A model generated the notes under the pieces. It searched no databases, was not told where the DNA came from, and worked only from the letters and a program-made list of their open reading frames with translations. Shown here one piece after another: positions 50,002 to 59,006 of a DNA stretch of 64,000 bases. Numbering within the stretch: the first letter of the stretch is position 1; every line of letters begins with the position of its first letter. Source of the DNA: Kibdelosporangium philippinense (GTDB lineage: Bacteria; Actinomycetota; Actinomycetes; Mycobacteriales; Pseudonocardiaceae); the NCBI RefSeq assembly GCF_021390435.2, contig NZ_JAJVCN010000004.1:972501-1036500 (forward strand), in the 5' to 3' direction. A program made the position numbers and the translations under genes.

Positions 50002-50978
50002 GGCGTGGCCACGAGATCCTTGGACGTCACCGAGTTCTCCGGGATCGCGCCCGCCTCGACCAGCAGCTGGATCGTCTTGGCCACCCGGAACTCGTCCGAG
50101 CGGCCGACCGGCCCGTCGGTCGGCCGGACATAAGGCAGCATCAACGCGACCTCGGCGGCCGCGGCCGCCGCGTCCTGAGTCGGCTGGTATTTCTTCAAGA
50201 TCTGCCCGGACTCCTCCGGGTGCTCAATGGAGTACGCGAGGCCTTTCAGCAATGCTCCACGGAATCGCTCCACCAGTTGGGGATTCTTGGTCGGCAGGTC
50301 TTTCTTGGTAACCAGCGCGTTGCCATAAAGATCGGGAAGGACATCGCCATACGGCAGCGCGCTGGCTTTCCGGCCCTGCGCGGCCTTCTCGATCAGCGGG
50401 ACACCGACGACGAACTGGCCGATCCCGTCGACCTGGCCCGCAGCGAGCAACTGCGGCAGGGCAGGCGGCTGGGACGGCACGAACTCGACCTTGGTGTGAT
50501 CGATCCCGGCTTGCTTGGCGTACACCGGGAACATCAGCTGGTTGGTCGATCCCGGCTGGTCACCGATGCGTTTGCCGACCAGGTCGGCGGGTGTCTTGAT
50601 GCCTTTGTCAGTCAACGAGACGATCGCCGCCAGTGACTTCTGGTGGATCATCGCCACCGTCGTGACCGGCAGTTTCTCCTTCGCGACTGTGATCGCGGTT
50701 GCGGTGAAGTCGCCGACGCCGAAGTCCGCGCGCCCGCTCGCGACCAGTTTGAGCACGTCGACGGTCGCGGTGCCCGGGTTGATCGTGACGTCGAGATTGG
50801 CCTCCTTGAAGTAGCCCTTCTCTTGCGCCACATAGGCGTACGCGTCACGGCCGAACGTGCTGAACGACGTCAGGTACGTGACTTCGTCGGCGTTGCCGCC
50901 ACCGGCTGGCTCCGTGCCCGGAGTCGAGCACGCGGTCAACGCTGCCACTGCCATTGCTGCCAGGAGGTGTTTCCGCAT
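49998..50978 (-). CDS. ABC substrate-binding lipoprotein, NMT1/SsuA/ThiY type
   Basis: 326 aa. Lipobox LTAC near residues 14-17 (start ATG 50978, MRKHLLAAM). Core: YVAQEKGYFKEANLDVTINPGTATVDVLKLVASGRADFGVGDFTA and GVPLIEKAAQGRKASALPYGDVLPDLYGNALV. Such proteins carry sulfonates, taurine, nitrate or thiamine-pyrimidine precursors; the ligand cannot be chosen from the sequence. First gene of the three-gene importer; divergent from the GH87-like gene. The 171-bp gap holds an 8-bp inverted repeat (51031-51038/51060-51067). Confidence 0.87.
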   Translation of the reverse strand: MRKHLLAAMAVAALTACSTPGTEPAGGGNADEVTYLTSFSTFGRDAYAYVAQEKGYFKEANLDVTINPGTATVDVLKLVASGRADFGVGDFTATAITVAKEKLPVTTVAMIHQKSLAAIVSLTDKGIKTPADLVGKRIGDQPGSTNQLMFPVYAKQAGIDHTKVEFVPSQPPALPQLLAAGQVDGIGQFVVGVPLIEKAAQGRKASALPYGDVLPDLYGNALVTKKDLPTKNPQLVERFRGALLKGLAYSIEHPEESGQILKKYQPTQDAAAAAAEVALMLPYVRPTDGPVGRSDEFRVAKTIQLLVEAGAIPENSVTSKDLVATP

Positions 50979-51149
50979 CGGCGCTCCCCATCGGCGTCGT
51001 CGTGAAATCCTGACCATATCGGTTCCGGGTTGCCCGATCAGCCACATCGTGCCGGGTTTATCGGGCATTGCGGCAAGCGGCGGCTTCTTTTCTGGAAAAA
51101 CCGGATAGATTGATGCCGTTTCTTTGGCAGCGGGCCGGAAGAAGAGGTC

Positions 51150-53993
51150 ATGATTCCAAGAAGATCGCCGCGCGGGCTGGCCGTGGCCACGCTTGTCGCC
51201 GGGCTCGTCCTTGCCGGTACGGCCGTCCCCGCGCTGGCGGCGGATACAAACCTAGCGGTAGGCAGGTCGATCACGGCATCGTCTGTGATCGGAAACTTCG
51301 CCGCCACCAAAGCCAACGACGACGACCCAACGTCCTACTGGGAAGCCGCACCGGATACATACCCCAATACCCTGACGGTCTCGTTGGGCGCCAACGCGGA
51401 CATCACCTCGATCGGCCTGCGCCTCAACCCCGCGCCTGAATGGGGCCCGCGGACGCAGACCGTCGAGGTCCTCGGTCGTGAGCAGTCGTCGTCGGCCTTC
51501 ACGAGCTTGGTCGCGTCCACCGGCTATACCTTCGACCCGGCCACAGGCAACCGCGTCGACATCCCTGTTTCGGCGAAGGTCGCCGACGTCCAGCTGCGGA
51601 TCACTGGAAACACGGGCGGTTCGGGCGGTCAGATCGCCGAGTTCCAGGTGTTCGGTACGCCCGCGCCAAACCCCGACTTGACCGTCACGGGCGTGACGGC
51701 GCCTGCTACCTCGGAGGACTCGCCGGTCACGGCCACGGCGACGGTCGCCAACGTCGGGCCGCTGGCCTCTGACCGCCCCACGAACGTCACGTTCTACGTG
51801 GACGGTGCCAAGGTCGCCACAAGCCAGGTCGGCCCACTCGCCGCCGGAGCTTCGGTGCCCGTGTCGGCTTCCTTGGGCCGCTTCGACGCCGGGGCGCGGC
51901 AGCTTTCGGCCCGTGTCGACGAGGCCACGCAGATCTTCGAGGAGAACGAGCAGAACAACTCCTCCTCGGCCGTGGCGCTTGTCGTCACCCCGGTTCGCAG
52001 CGCGGACCTCGTCGCCGATGTCCGGTGGGAGTCTTCGTCGCTCACCGCGGTCATCCGTAACCAGGGAACCGTGCCGACCGCAGGGATCGTTCAGCCCATC
52101 GTGGTGACGGTGGAGGAGGCGTACACGGGCAAGCGTTCTGGGACCTTCTTCGGGATTTCTGTCGGTCGCCTCGCCCCGGGTGCTTCTTCCCAGGTTTCGG
52201 TGGGTAAGTGGCATCCGCGCTCGGATGGCAAGTACATCGTGCGGTCGACGGTCTCTGTCGACTCAGCCGAGGTTCCCATCAAACGCGCCAACAACGTCTC
52301 GGCGCGGGACGTGTTCGTCGGTTGTGGTTCGGCGATGCCTTACGACACTTACGAAGCCGAGGACGCTGCCCTTGGCGGCGGTGCTGCGGTCGTTGGTCCC
52401 AACCGGACAATCGGCGACCTCGCGGGCGAGGCTTCCGGCCGTAAAGCCGTGACCTTGAACAAGGTTGGCAGCTCGGTCGAGTTCACCACTCGTAAGCCAA
52501 CCAATACCTTGGTCACCCGGTTCTCACTGCCTGACGCACCTGCTGGCGGCGGCATGGACTCGTCGCTTGACGTGTATGTGAACGGCAAGTTCCTCAAGCC
52601 GATCCCGTTGACCTCGCAGTACACCTGGCTCTACGGCCCCGAGACCTGGCCGGTCAACGACCCGGCGGCGGGCCCGCCACGGCACATCTACGACGAAGCC
52701 AACCTGCTCCTCGGGGTCAACGTCCCGGCCGGAAGCAAGATCAAGCTGGTCAACTCCAGGGCCGTATCGACTGCCGTGGACTTCGTCAGCGTCGAACAGG
52801 TCGCGCCCGTCGCCAACCCGGACCCCGCCCGGTTCGTCACCCCGACCGGTTTCACCCACGACGACGTCCAGTCCGCTGTGGACAAGGTCCGCACGGACAT
52901 CACGGGCGCTTTGCAGGGTGTCTACCTGCCCGAAGGCTCCTACACCAACCCCACGAAGCTCAAGATCGCCGGGACTGCGATGAAGGTGATCGGCGCGGGC
53001 CCATGGTTCACCCGCTTCCACGCACCGGCCACTCAGGACAACACGGACGCGGGCTTCGACGTCGCGCCATCCGCGAGCGGCTCGACGTTCACGGGGTTCT
53101 CGTACTTCGGCAACTACAAGACCCGGATCGACGGACCGGGAAAGGTTTTCGACCTGACCGGAGTGTCCGGACTGACGTTCGACAACCTGTGGATAGAGCA
53201 CACGGTCGTCGGGATCTGGGGCTCGAACGTCCACCAGACGACAGTGCGGAACTCTCGTTTCCGCAACACTTTCGCGGATGCGGTGAACCTGACGAACGGA
53301 AGCTCGGACAACCACGTCATCAACAACGAAGCCCGGACAACGGGAGATGACAGCTTCGCCTTGTGGGCGGCGACGGACATCTTCGACGGCGACCAGAAGA
53401 ACAACCTTTTCGAACACCTGACCGCGATCCTGCCGTGGCGCGCGGCGGGAATAGCGGTCTACGGCGGCCAAGCCAACATGTTCAAGAACATCTACATCGC
53501 CGACACCCTGGCCGGAACCGGTGCGACGATCAGCTCGCTGAGCTTCGCCGCCCCGATGCGTGACTTCGGCCCAGCACATACCGTGGTCAGCGATGTGACG
53601 ATCGTCCGAGCGGGCGGCCACTTCTTCGGCGCGCAGACGTTCCCGGCCCTCTGGCTTTTCTCGGCGACGAACAAGTTCCAAGCGATCCGAGTGTCCAACA
53701 TAGACATAGTTGATCCGACGTACAGCGGAATCATGTTCCAGTCGAACTACGTGAACGGTCAGCTGGTCAACCGGATCCAGGACACGGAGTTGCGCAACAT
53801 CACGATCACCGGAGCCCGTAAGTCCGGTGACGAGTTCGACGCGAAGTCCGGCTTCGGACTGTGGGCCAACGAGTTCCCCGAACCAGGCCAAGGCCCGGCG
53901 GTCGGCGAAGTCACGTTCCACGGCCTGAAGCTGAAGGGAAACCACACGGACATCCGAAACACGACCTCTACCTTCACAATCCACGGGGTATAG
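51150..53993 (+). CDS. Secreted multidomain GH87-like glycanase (discoidin-CARDB-CBM-beta-helix)
   Basis: 947 aa. Signal peptide (residues 1-31, ending PALAAD); F5/8-type-C/discoidin module (about 32-172; NLAVGRSITASS, TSYWEA, QLRITGN...EFQVFG); two CARDB-like beta-sandwiches (about 175-285 and 287-392; DLTVTGVTAPATSEDSPV, DLVADVRWESSS); a CBM35/CBM6-like module (about 398-555; YEAEDAALGGGA, SVEFTTRKPTNTLVTRFSLP); and a catalytic right-handed beta-helix (about 568-947). The pair FADAVNL (about 709) and TGDDSFALW (about 733) matches the Asp-rich active-site pattern of family GH87 (alpha-1,3-glucanase/mycodextranase). GAAGAAGAGG precedes the ATG. Likely degrades fungal alpha-1,3-glucan. Confidence 0.82.
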   Translation: MIPRRSPRGLAVATLVAGLVLAGTAVPALAADTNLAVGRSITASSVIGNFAATKANDDDPTSYWEAAPDTYPNTLTVSLGANADITSIGLRLNPAPEWGPRTQTVEVLGREQSSSAFTSLVASTGYTFDPATGNRVDIPVSAKVADVQLRITGNTGGSGGQIAEFQVFGTPAPNPDLTVTGVTAPATSEDSPVTATATVANVGPLASDRPTNVTFYVDGAKVATSQVGPLAAGASVPVSASLGRFDAGARQLSARVDEATQIFEENEQNNSSSAVALVVTPVRSADLVADVRWESSSLTAVIRNQGTVPTAGIVQPIVVTVEEAYTGKRSGTFFGISVGRLAPGASSQVSVGKWHPRSDGKYIVRSTVSVDSAEVPIKRANNVSARDVFVGCGSAMPYDTYEAEDAALGGGAAVVGPNRTIGDLAGEASGRKAVTLNKVGSSVEFTTRKPTNTLVTRFSLPDAPAGGGMDSSLDVYVNGKFLKPIPLTSQYTWLYGPETWPVNDPAAGPPRHIYDEANLLLGVNVPAGSKIKLVNSRAVSTAVDFVSVEQVAPVANPDPARFVTPTGFTHDDVQSAVDKVRTDITGALQGVYLPEGSYTNPTKLKIAGTAMKVIGAGPWFTRFHAPATQDNTDAGFDVAPSASGSTFTGFSYFGNYKTRIDGPGKVFDLTGVSGLTFDNLWIEHTVVGIWGSNVHQTTVRNSRFRNTFADAVNLTNGSSDNHVINNEARTTGDDSFALWAATDIFDGDQKNNLFEHLTAILPWRAAGIAVYGGQANMFKNIYIADTLAGTGATISSLSFAAPMRDFGPAHTVVSDVTIVRAGGHFFGAQTFPALWLFSATNKFQAIRVSNIDIVDPTYSGIMFQSNYVNGQLVNRIQDTELRNITITGARKSGDEFDAKSGFGLWANEFPEPGQGPAVGEVTFHGLKLKGNHTDIRNTTSTFTIHGV

Positions 53994-54008
53994 CGCGTCC
54001 CATGGTTT

Positions 54009-54054
54009 GTCGTGAGTGGTTATGCCGGTTCTAACCGGCATAACCACTCACGAC
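54009..54054. repeat. Conserved 46-nt hairpin element, copy 2
   Basis: Perfect 22-bp arms (54009-54030 and 54033-54054) with only CT between; it contains the same CGTGAGTGGTTATGC as the copy at 31640-31685. It sits between convergent genes, and the ADP-ribosylglycohydrolase TGA (54048-54050) lies inside one arm, so it is likely a bidirectional terminator. Confidence 0.9.
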
Positions 54055-54884
54055 AGCAGCCGGGAATTCAGCTGAGCCAGGTACTCTCGCCCGTAGGGGC
54101 CGTTCTCCAGTCCTTCCACAAGAGACTCAGGCAAGTCCTGTGTGTACTCCACCGACCTCGACGCCGCAGCCAGCGCCACCGTCGCCACGGTGTCCACATC
54201 CCCAGTGAAGGCAACACAATCCCGAAGCAGCCCACTCATGGTCGTATTGCCAGCCAACGCGGTCAACGCGGCCGTCACACTCATCCGCCCCTTTGACCCA
54301 ACCTTGCCCCGCCAAACCCGGCCCCAACCACCCCGGGAAACCTGTCCATCAATCCATTTCCCAACCTCAGCAACGGGCCCAAGCCCGTAATGGCAGTAAT
54401 GCACAGCCAAAGCAGCCGCCTGAGCAGCCTCCACACCCTCAGGAGTGTCATGCGTGACCCGAGCCTGTACCGATGAATGGTGCATAACGTCGGCGACCTC
54501 AGGCAACAGCCCTATGGGCCCGGAACGCATCGCCGCCCCACTCTTCTCACTGTCCGGCCGGATGCGCGCCAGAAAGTCCGCGCCATCCCGAACTTCCTGT
54601 AAGAACAGGTAAAACCGCCCGGCATACCCCTCCCGGGGATCTCGCTGAAAGACCTCGACAAACCTCGACGCCAAGTTCAGCGGCGTCCACGCGTCACCGG
54701 AAACCAGAGCTTCCGCCACAGCCAACGTCATCTGGGTGTCGTCTGTGTACTGGCCTGGCTTGATTCCCAGGTGTTGTCCGTGCTGTACGTACCCGGTCAA
54801 GTCGTTGCGCGCGGCCACAAAGCTCGCGGGCGCGTACTCGAAGCCTGCGCCATACGCGTCGCCTACGGCCAATTCGACCAACAT
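54048..54884 (-). CDS. ADP-ribosylglycohydrolase family protein
   Basis: 278 aa, DraG/ARH fold: AVGDAYGAGFEYAP at the N-terminus, the metal-binding YTDDTQMTLAVAEAL (about residues 46-60) and the C-terminal FTGDVDTVATVALAAASRS (about 228-246), which supply the two Mg-binding Asp clusters. It removes ADP-ribose from proteins or nucleic acids, or acts on related crystallin-like substrates. Start at 54884 (MLVELAVGD); family members usually begin here. The last codons lie in the repeat hairpin. Confidence 0.88.
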   Translation of the reverse strand: MLVELAVGDAYGAGFEYAPASFVAARNDLTGYVQHGQHLGIKPGQYTDDTQMTLAVAEALVSGDAWTPLNLASRFVEVFQRDPREGYAGRFYLFLQEVRDGADFLARIRPDSEKSGAAMRSGPIGLLPEVADVMHHSSVQARVTHDTPEGVEAAQAAALAVHYCHYGLGPVAEVGKWIDGQVSRGGWGRVWRGKVGSKGRMSVTAALTALAGNTTMSGLLRDCVAFTGDVDTVATVALAAASRSVEYTQDLPESLVEGLENGPYGREYLAQLNSRLLS

Positions 54885-54967
54885 GATTCCTCCTAGTGTC
54901 GGATTGATTGTGCCGGATTGCCCCAAACGGATATCGTCGCGAAGATCATTTCGGCAGTATGGGTGTT

Positions 54968-56440
54968 ATGAGACGGACAACCCTGCTTTCAAGTGCGTTG
55001 ACCGTGGTGCTTCTGGTGTCCCCGCTTGGTGGGACAGCGCTGGCGCATCCGCCGGACAACCCCTACGACAACACATATTTCGCGCCGGTGAAGACCGGTG
55101 GCGTGAAGATCGGCCTCGAGAAGGTCGTCGACGGGCTCACCGCCCCGCTCAAAGGTGTTCGCGCACCTGGCCACGACGACCGGTTGTACGTCATCGACCA
55201 GGTCGGCAAGCTCGTGGCCGTCAACCTCAAGACCAGCGCGTTGACCACAGTCCTTGACGTGAGCTCGCGCCTCGTCCCGCTGGGTGTCGGTGGACCGAAC
55301 ACGTTCGACGAGCGTGGTTTCCTGGGAACCGCGTTCCACCCCGACTTCGCCCGCAACGGTTTGCTGTACACGTGGACGTCCGAGAAGGCCACGGCCACGC
55401 CAACATTCCCGACCACGTTGCCAGCGGGTGTCGCACCCGATCACCAGAACGTCTTGGCTGAGTGGACGATGACCGCGGCCGGAGTCGACCCGGCCAGCCG
55501 TCGCGAGCTCATGCGGATCGACTGGCCACAGTTCAACCACAACGCTGGGGACATCGCATTCGGGTCGGACGGATTGCTTTACGTGCCAACCGGTGACGGC
55601 GGCGGCTCGGACGACGAAGAAGTCGGCCACGCAGGCGGCAACGCGCAGAACGCGACCAACCCGCTCGGCGACATCCTGCGGATCGACGTGAACAAGCGGG
55701 ATTCCGCCAACCAGCAGTACGGAATCCCGGCGACCAACCCGTATGTCGGGCTGCCGGGCCTGGTCAGCGAGATCTACGCGATCGGGTTCCGCAACCCGTG
55801 GCGGCTGTCGTTCGACGGCGACAAGCTCTATGTCGGTGACGTCGGCCAGAACGACATCGAAGAGGTCAGCCTGGTCGTCAACGGCGGCAACTATGGCTGG
55901 CGGATCAAGGAAGGTACGCTCTTCTTCAGCCCCAACGGAACCAAGGCCGGGACCGCCCAGCGCAAGCCGCTCGGGCCGGTGCCGCCCGGATTGCAGGATC
56001 CGATCGCGCAGTACGACACCCACCACGAAGGTCACTCGGTGATCGGCGGGTTCGTCTACCGTGGACACGAAATCCCGCAACTGCGCGGCAAGTACGTGTT
56101 CGGCGAATGGTCCCGGTTGTTCAGCACGACCGCGCCGACCAACAACTACGGACGCATCCTGTATCTGGAGGAACGCAGGTTCGGGCTGGACCGGGTGATC
56201 GACACGCGTGGCTTCGCTGACGAAGCGAAACGCCTGGGGCTGACCGATCTCAGCCGCCCGCATGCCGCGTTCGAGCAGTCGTTGTCCGTCTTCGGGTTCG
56301 CCGAGGACGCGAGCGGCGAGCTCTACGTCCTCGGCAACCGCGGCGGTGTGCCGTTCGGCAACGGCGGCGTGATGTTGAAGTTGACTAGGCCATGTCTCGA
56401 AGCCCCCGTCCGCGATAGCCGGGCCGGATGCGGCCCCTGA
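54968..56440 (+). CDS. Secreted PQQ-dependent sugar dehydrogenase-like protein (GSDH)
   Basis: 490 aa. Signal peptide RRTTLLSSALTVVLLVSPLGGTALA. Six-bladed propeller of the soluble glucose/aldose dehydrogenase family: LYVIDQVGKLVAVNL, ERGFLGTAFHPDF, FNHNAGDIAFGSDGLLYVPTGDGGG (catalytic/PQQ-binding His-Asn-Ala-Gly region, about residue 180), GFRNPWRLSFD, GDVGQNDIEEV and GGFVYRG. Oxidises aldoses outside the cell if PQQ is available; no pqq genes are present here. An alternative in-frame ATG at 54959 is equally possible. Confidence 0.85.
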   Translation: MRRTTLLSSALTVVLLVSPLGGTALAHPPDNPYDNTYFAPVKTGGVKIGLEKVVDGLTAPLKGVRAPGHDDRLYVIDQVGKLVAVNLKTSALTTVLDVSSRLVPLGVGGPNTFDERGFLGTAFHPDFARNGLLYTWTSEKATATPTFPTTLPAGVAPDHQNVLAEWTMTAAGVDPASRRELMRIDWPQFNHNAGDIAFGSDGLLYVPTGDGGGSDDEEVGHAGGNAQNATNPLGDILRIDVNKRDSANQQYGIPATNPYVGLPGLVSEIYAIGFRNPWRLSFDGDKLYVGDVGQNDIEEVSLVVNGGNYGWRIKEGTLFFSPNGTKAGTAQRKPLGPVPPGLQDPIAQYDTHHEGHSVIGGFVYRGHEIPQLRGKYVFGEWSRLFSTTAPTNNYGRILYLEERRFGLDRVIDTRGFADEAKRLGLTDLSRPHAAFEQSLSVFGFAEDASGELYVLGNRGGVPFGNGGVMLKLTRPCLEAPVRDSRAGCGP

Positions 56441-56547
56441 CGCCACCGCCAGAACGCCGAAAGACAACCAGTATTCCGACGTCCTGGCGGCGACGCCAGC
56501 AACCGCCCCGCTGTGTCCCGACTCCGGCCTCCGGCCGGGGCAGGCTC
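56441..56547. other. Short intergenic region
   Basis: 107 bp between the converging dehydrogenase and ABC-ATPase genes. It contains a small CCGGCCTCCGGCCGG stem (around 56524-56538) that could terminate either gene; otherwise nothing. Confidence 0.4.
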
Positions 56548-58122
56548 TCATCGAACGGGGACTTCGAGACACGACCTAGAGGCTAGGTGTGTTGCGAGCA
56601 AGGCTTTGGTGTAGTCGTGCTGTGGATCGTCAAGGATCTGGTCGACGTCACCGATTTCCACGATCTCGCCACCGTGCAAGACTGCGACACGATCGGCGAC
56701 CTGACGGGCCAGCGCGATGTTGTGCGTGACGAACAGCATCGCCATACCCAGCTCGTGGCGTAGTTCACCGAGCAGGTCGAGGATCGTGGCCTGTACCGAT
56801 ACGTCCAAAGCGGACGTAACCTCGTCACAGACGAGCACTCGTGGTGTCGTCACGAGTGCCCGGGCAATGGCCGCGCGCTGCCGCTGACCGCCACTGAGCT
56901 GGTCAGGCAGACGGTGCGCGGCCGTTGCCGACAACCGCACCCGATCCAGCATCTCGGCCACGCGCGCCTGCCGTTGTGCCCGAGTCATGTCGGTGAGCCG
57001 CAACAACGGCACCTCAACAGACTGCGCGATCGTCTTACGTGGATTGAGCGACGAGAACGGGCTCTGGAACACGTACTGCAGATCCCTCAACTGCTCTGCC
57101 GCCCTGGCCTTTGTAGACGGTGCCAATTCCGTCCCGGCCAACGCGATGGAACCGGAATAGTGAGCCAGTCCAGAGATACAGTGCGACAGCGTCGTCTTGC
57201 CGGATCCCGATTCACCGAGCAGCATGACGCATTCACCAGCCCGGACGGCCAAGTCGATCCCACGCAACACCTGAGTGTCCCCATAGGACACCGAGACACC
57301 TTTCACGGCGAGCAAAGCGTCGTGGCCGGCGGGCTTCTTGTCCGACTCGCCGCTGAGGCTGGGCACTGCGGCGACGAGTTCCCTTGTGTACGGATGTTCC
57401 GGCGTACGCAGGACCTTGTCCGTGTCGCCTGATTCAACCACCGACCCGCGATACATCACGGACACCCGATCGGCGATCTCGGCGACCACCGCGAGGTCAT
57501 GCGTGATGTACAAAGCAGCGGCGCCATGATCCTTGGTAAGCTGACGGATTGTCCGCAGCACCAAGGACTGCGTCATCACATCCAGACCGGTCGTCGGTTC
57601 GTCCAGCACAACGACCCTGGGACGACAGGCGAACGCCATCGCGATACCGACGCGTTGCTGCTGCCCGCCGGACAACTGATGCGGATACCGCCGCTGATAG
57701 GCAGGATCGCTGGGCAGACCGACCTCTTTGAGAACTTCCTTGACCCGGTTGTCCGCCTCGAATCCGTGGTTCTCCAACACTTCCCGGATCTGTTTGCCGA
57801 TCCGGATACCCGGATTGAGCGACAGCGCCGGGTCCTGCGGAATGTAGGACACGGTCTTGCCACGCAACGCGCGCCGGGCACTCTCGTTCAGCGCCAGAAT
57901 GTCAGTGTCCATTGTGCCCGTGTCTATTGTGACCGTACCGCTGTTGTTGACTAGGCCAGTCCGGAAGTGACCGAGCGCGGCCAGGCCCGCGGTGGTCTTG
58001 CCGGACCCGGATTCGCCGACCAGCGCGAGGATCTCACCGGAGGCAATGCGGTACGAGACTCCATTGAGGATCTTCTCGTCATCGATGGTCTCAACGGACA
58101 GATCCTGAACCACAAGGTTCAT
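56548..58122 (-). CDS. Fused dipeptide/oligopeptide-type ABC ATPase (DppD-DppF)
   Basis: 524 aa with two complete ATPase domains: Walker A GESGSGKTT in each half (about residues 35-43 and 305-313), signatures LSGGQQQR (about 153-160) and LSGGQRQR, Walker Bs VVVLDEPTTGLD and VLVCDEVTSALD, and H-loops YITHDLAVV and FVTHNIALA. The first half ends with the DppD-type HPYTRELVAAVP. A single polypeptide replaces the usual DppD/DppF pair. Start at 58122, with the longer frame rejected as it overlaps the permease. Last gene of the carnitine-importer operon. Confidence 0.92.
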   Translation of the reverse strand: MNLVVQDLSVETIDDEKILNGVSYRIASGEILALVGESGSGKTTAGLAALGHFRTGLVNNSGTVTIDTGTMDTDILALNESARRALRGKTVSYIPQDPALSLNPGIRIGKQIREVLENHGFEADNRVKEVLKEVGLPSDPAYQRRYPHQLSGGQQQRVGIAMAFACRPRVVVLDEPTTGLDVMTQSLVLRTIRQLTKDHGAAALYITHDLAVVAEIADRVSVMYRGSVVESGDTDKVLRTPEHPYTRELVAAVPSLSGESDKKPAGHDALLAVKGVSVSYGDTQVLRGIDLAVRAGECVMLLGESGSGKTTLSHCISGLAHYSGSIALAGTELAPSTKARAAEQLRDLQYVFQSPFSSLNPRKTIAQSVEVPLLRLTDMTRAQRQARVAEMLDRVRLSATAAHRLPDQLSGGQRQRAAIARALVTTPRVLVCDEVTSALDVSVQATILDLLGELRHELGMAMLFVTHNIALARQVADRVAVLHGGEIVEIGDVDQILDDPQHDYTKALLATHLASRSCLEVPVR

Positions 58123-59006
58123 CGGTTGCCTCCCCGTCCGGCCGCCGCTGAGGCCAGCGAGTCGGTGATCAGGTTCGTACCGACGGTCAGCACGGCGATC
58201 GCGAGCACTGGCAGCAGGACGCCCCATGGCTGGACGACAAGGGCAATCCGGTTCTCATTGATCATCAAGCCCCAGTCCGCGGCGGGCGGTTGGATGCCAA
58301 GACCGAGGAACGACAGCGAGGCCACGTATCCGATCGAATACGTCAGCCGCAGGCCGAGTTCGACCATCAGCGGCCCGGTGATGTTGGGCAGCACCTCACG
58401 GAACAGAATGAGCCAGCGCGCGGTCGCGTACATCTCCGCTGCCCGGATGTATTCGTTGCCGACGACCGTGACCGTGGCTTGTCGTGCGACACGGGCAACT
58501 CTCGACGCGTGACTGACCCCGATGACCAAGATCAGCAACCAGCCCTCAGGACCGATCATCGCGATCGCCAGCAGCGCGAACATCAACTGCGGGAACGACA
58601 TCAGCACGTCGTTGCCACGCATGATCAGGCTGTCCAGGAGCCCTCCGCTGTACCCGGCCAGCATTCCCAGCGCCGCGCCGAGCACAACGCCGAGGGCCGT
58701 GGCCAGTGCCGCGTAGAGGAGCAGCGATGTCCCACCCGCCAGGAACCGGGTCAGCACATCGCGCCCGATGCCGTCCGTGCCCGCGATTCCGTCTGGTTTG
58801 AACGGTTTACCGGCGAAGTCGTTCGCCTCGAACCCGGTGATCCACGGCCCGACCCATGGCCCGACGACCGCCACGAGCACCACCGCGGCAGTGAGTGCCG
58901 CGCCGATTTTGGCCTGCCGGAACGACCACGCGCGCCGGAACACTCCGGGCGGCTGCGTCGCGGTGACCGGTTCCGGCGTCTCGATTGCCTTGTCCATTGT
59001 GGTCAT
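58119..59006 (-). CDS. Dipeptide-type ABC permease (DppC/OppC)
   Basis: 295 aa. N-terminal cytoplasmic stretch, six helices, and the conserved loop VGNEYIRAAEMYATARWLILFREVLPNITGPLMVELGLRLTYSIGYVASLSFLGLGIQPPAADWGLMI (about residues 165-235), diagnostic of the DppC branch. Start ATG at 59006 (MTTMDKAIE) overlapping the TGA of the preceding permease by ATGA. Its function depends on the interrupted partner permease. Confidence 0.9.
   Translation of the reverse strand: MTTMDKAIETPEPVTATQPPGVFRRAWSFRQAKIGAALTAAVVLVAVVGPWVGPWITGFEANDFAGKPFKPDGIAGTDGIGRDVLTRFLAGGTSLLLYAALATALGVVLGAALGMLAGYSGGLLDSLIMRGNDVLMSFPQLMFALLAIAMIGPEGWLLILVIGVSHASRVARVARQATVTVVGNEYIRAAEMYATARWLILFREVLPNITGPLMVELGLRLTYSIGYVASLSFLGLGIQPPAADWGLMINENRIALVVQPWGVLLPVLAIAVLTVGTNLITDSLASAAAGRGGNR

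Noticed and set aside
51031..51067. 8-bp inverted repeat TGCCCGAT/ATCGGGCA as an operator
   Set aside because: Arms are 21 nt apart and the match is short for GC-rich DNA; kept only as a remark.
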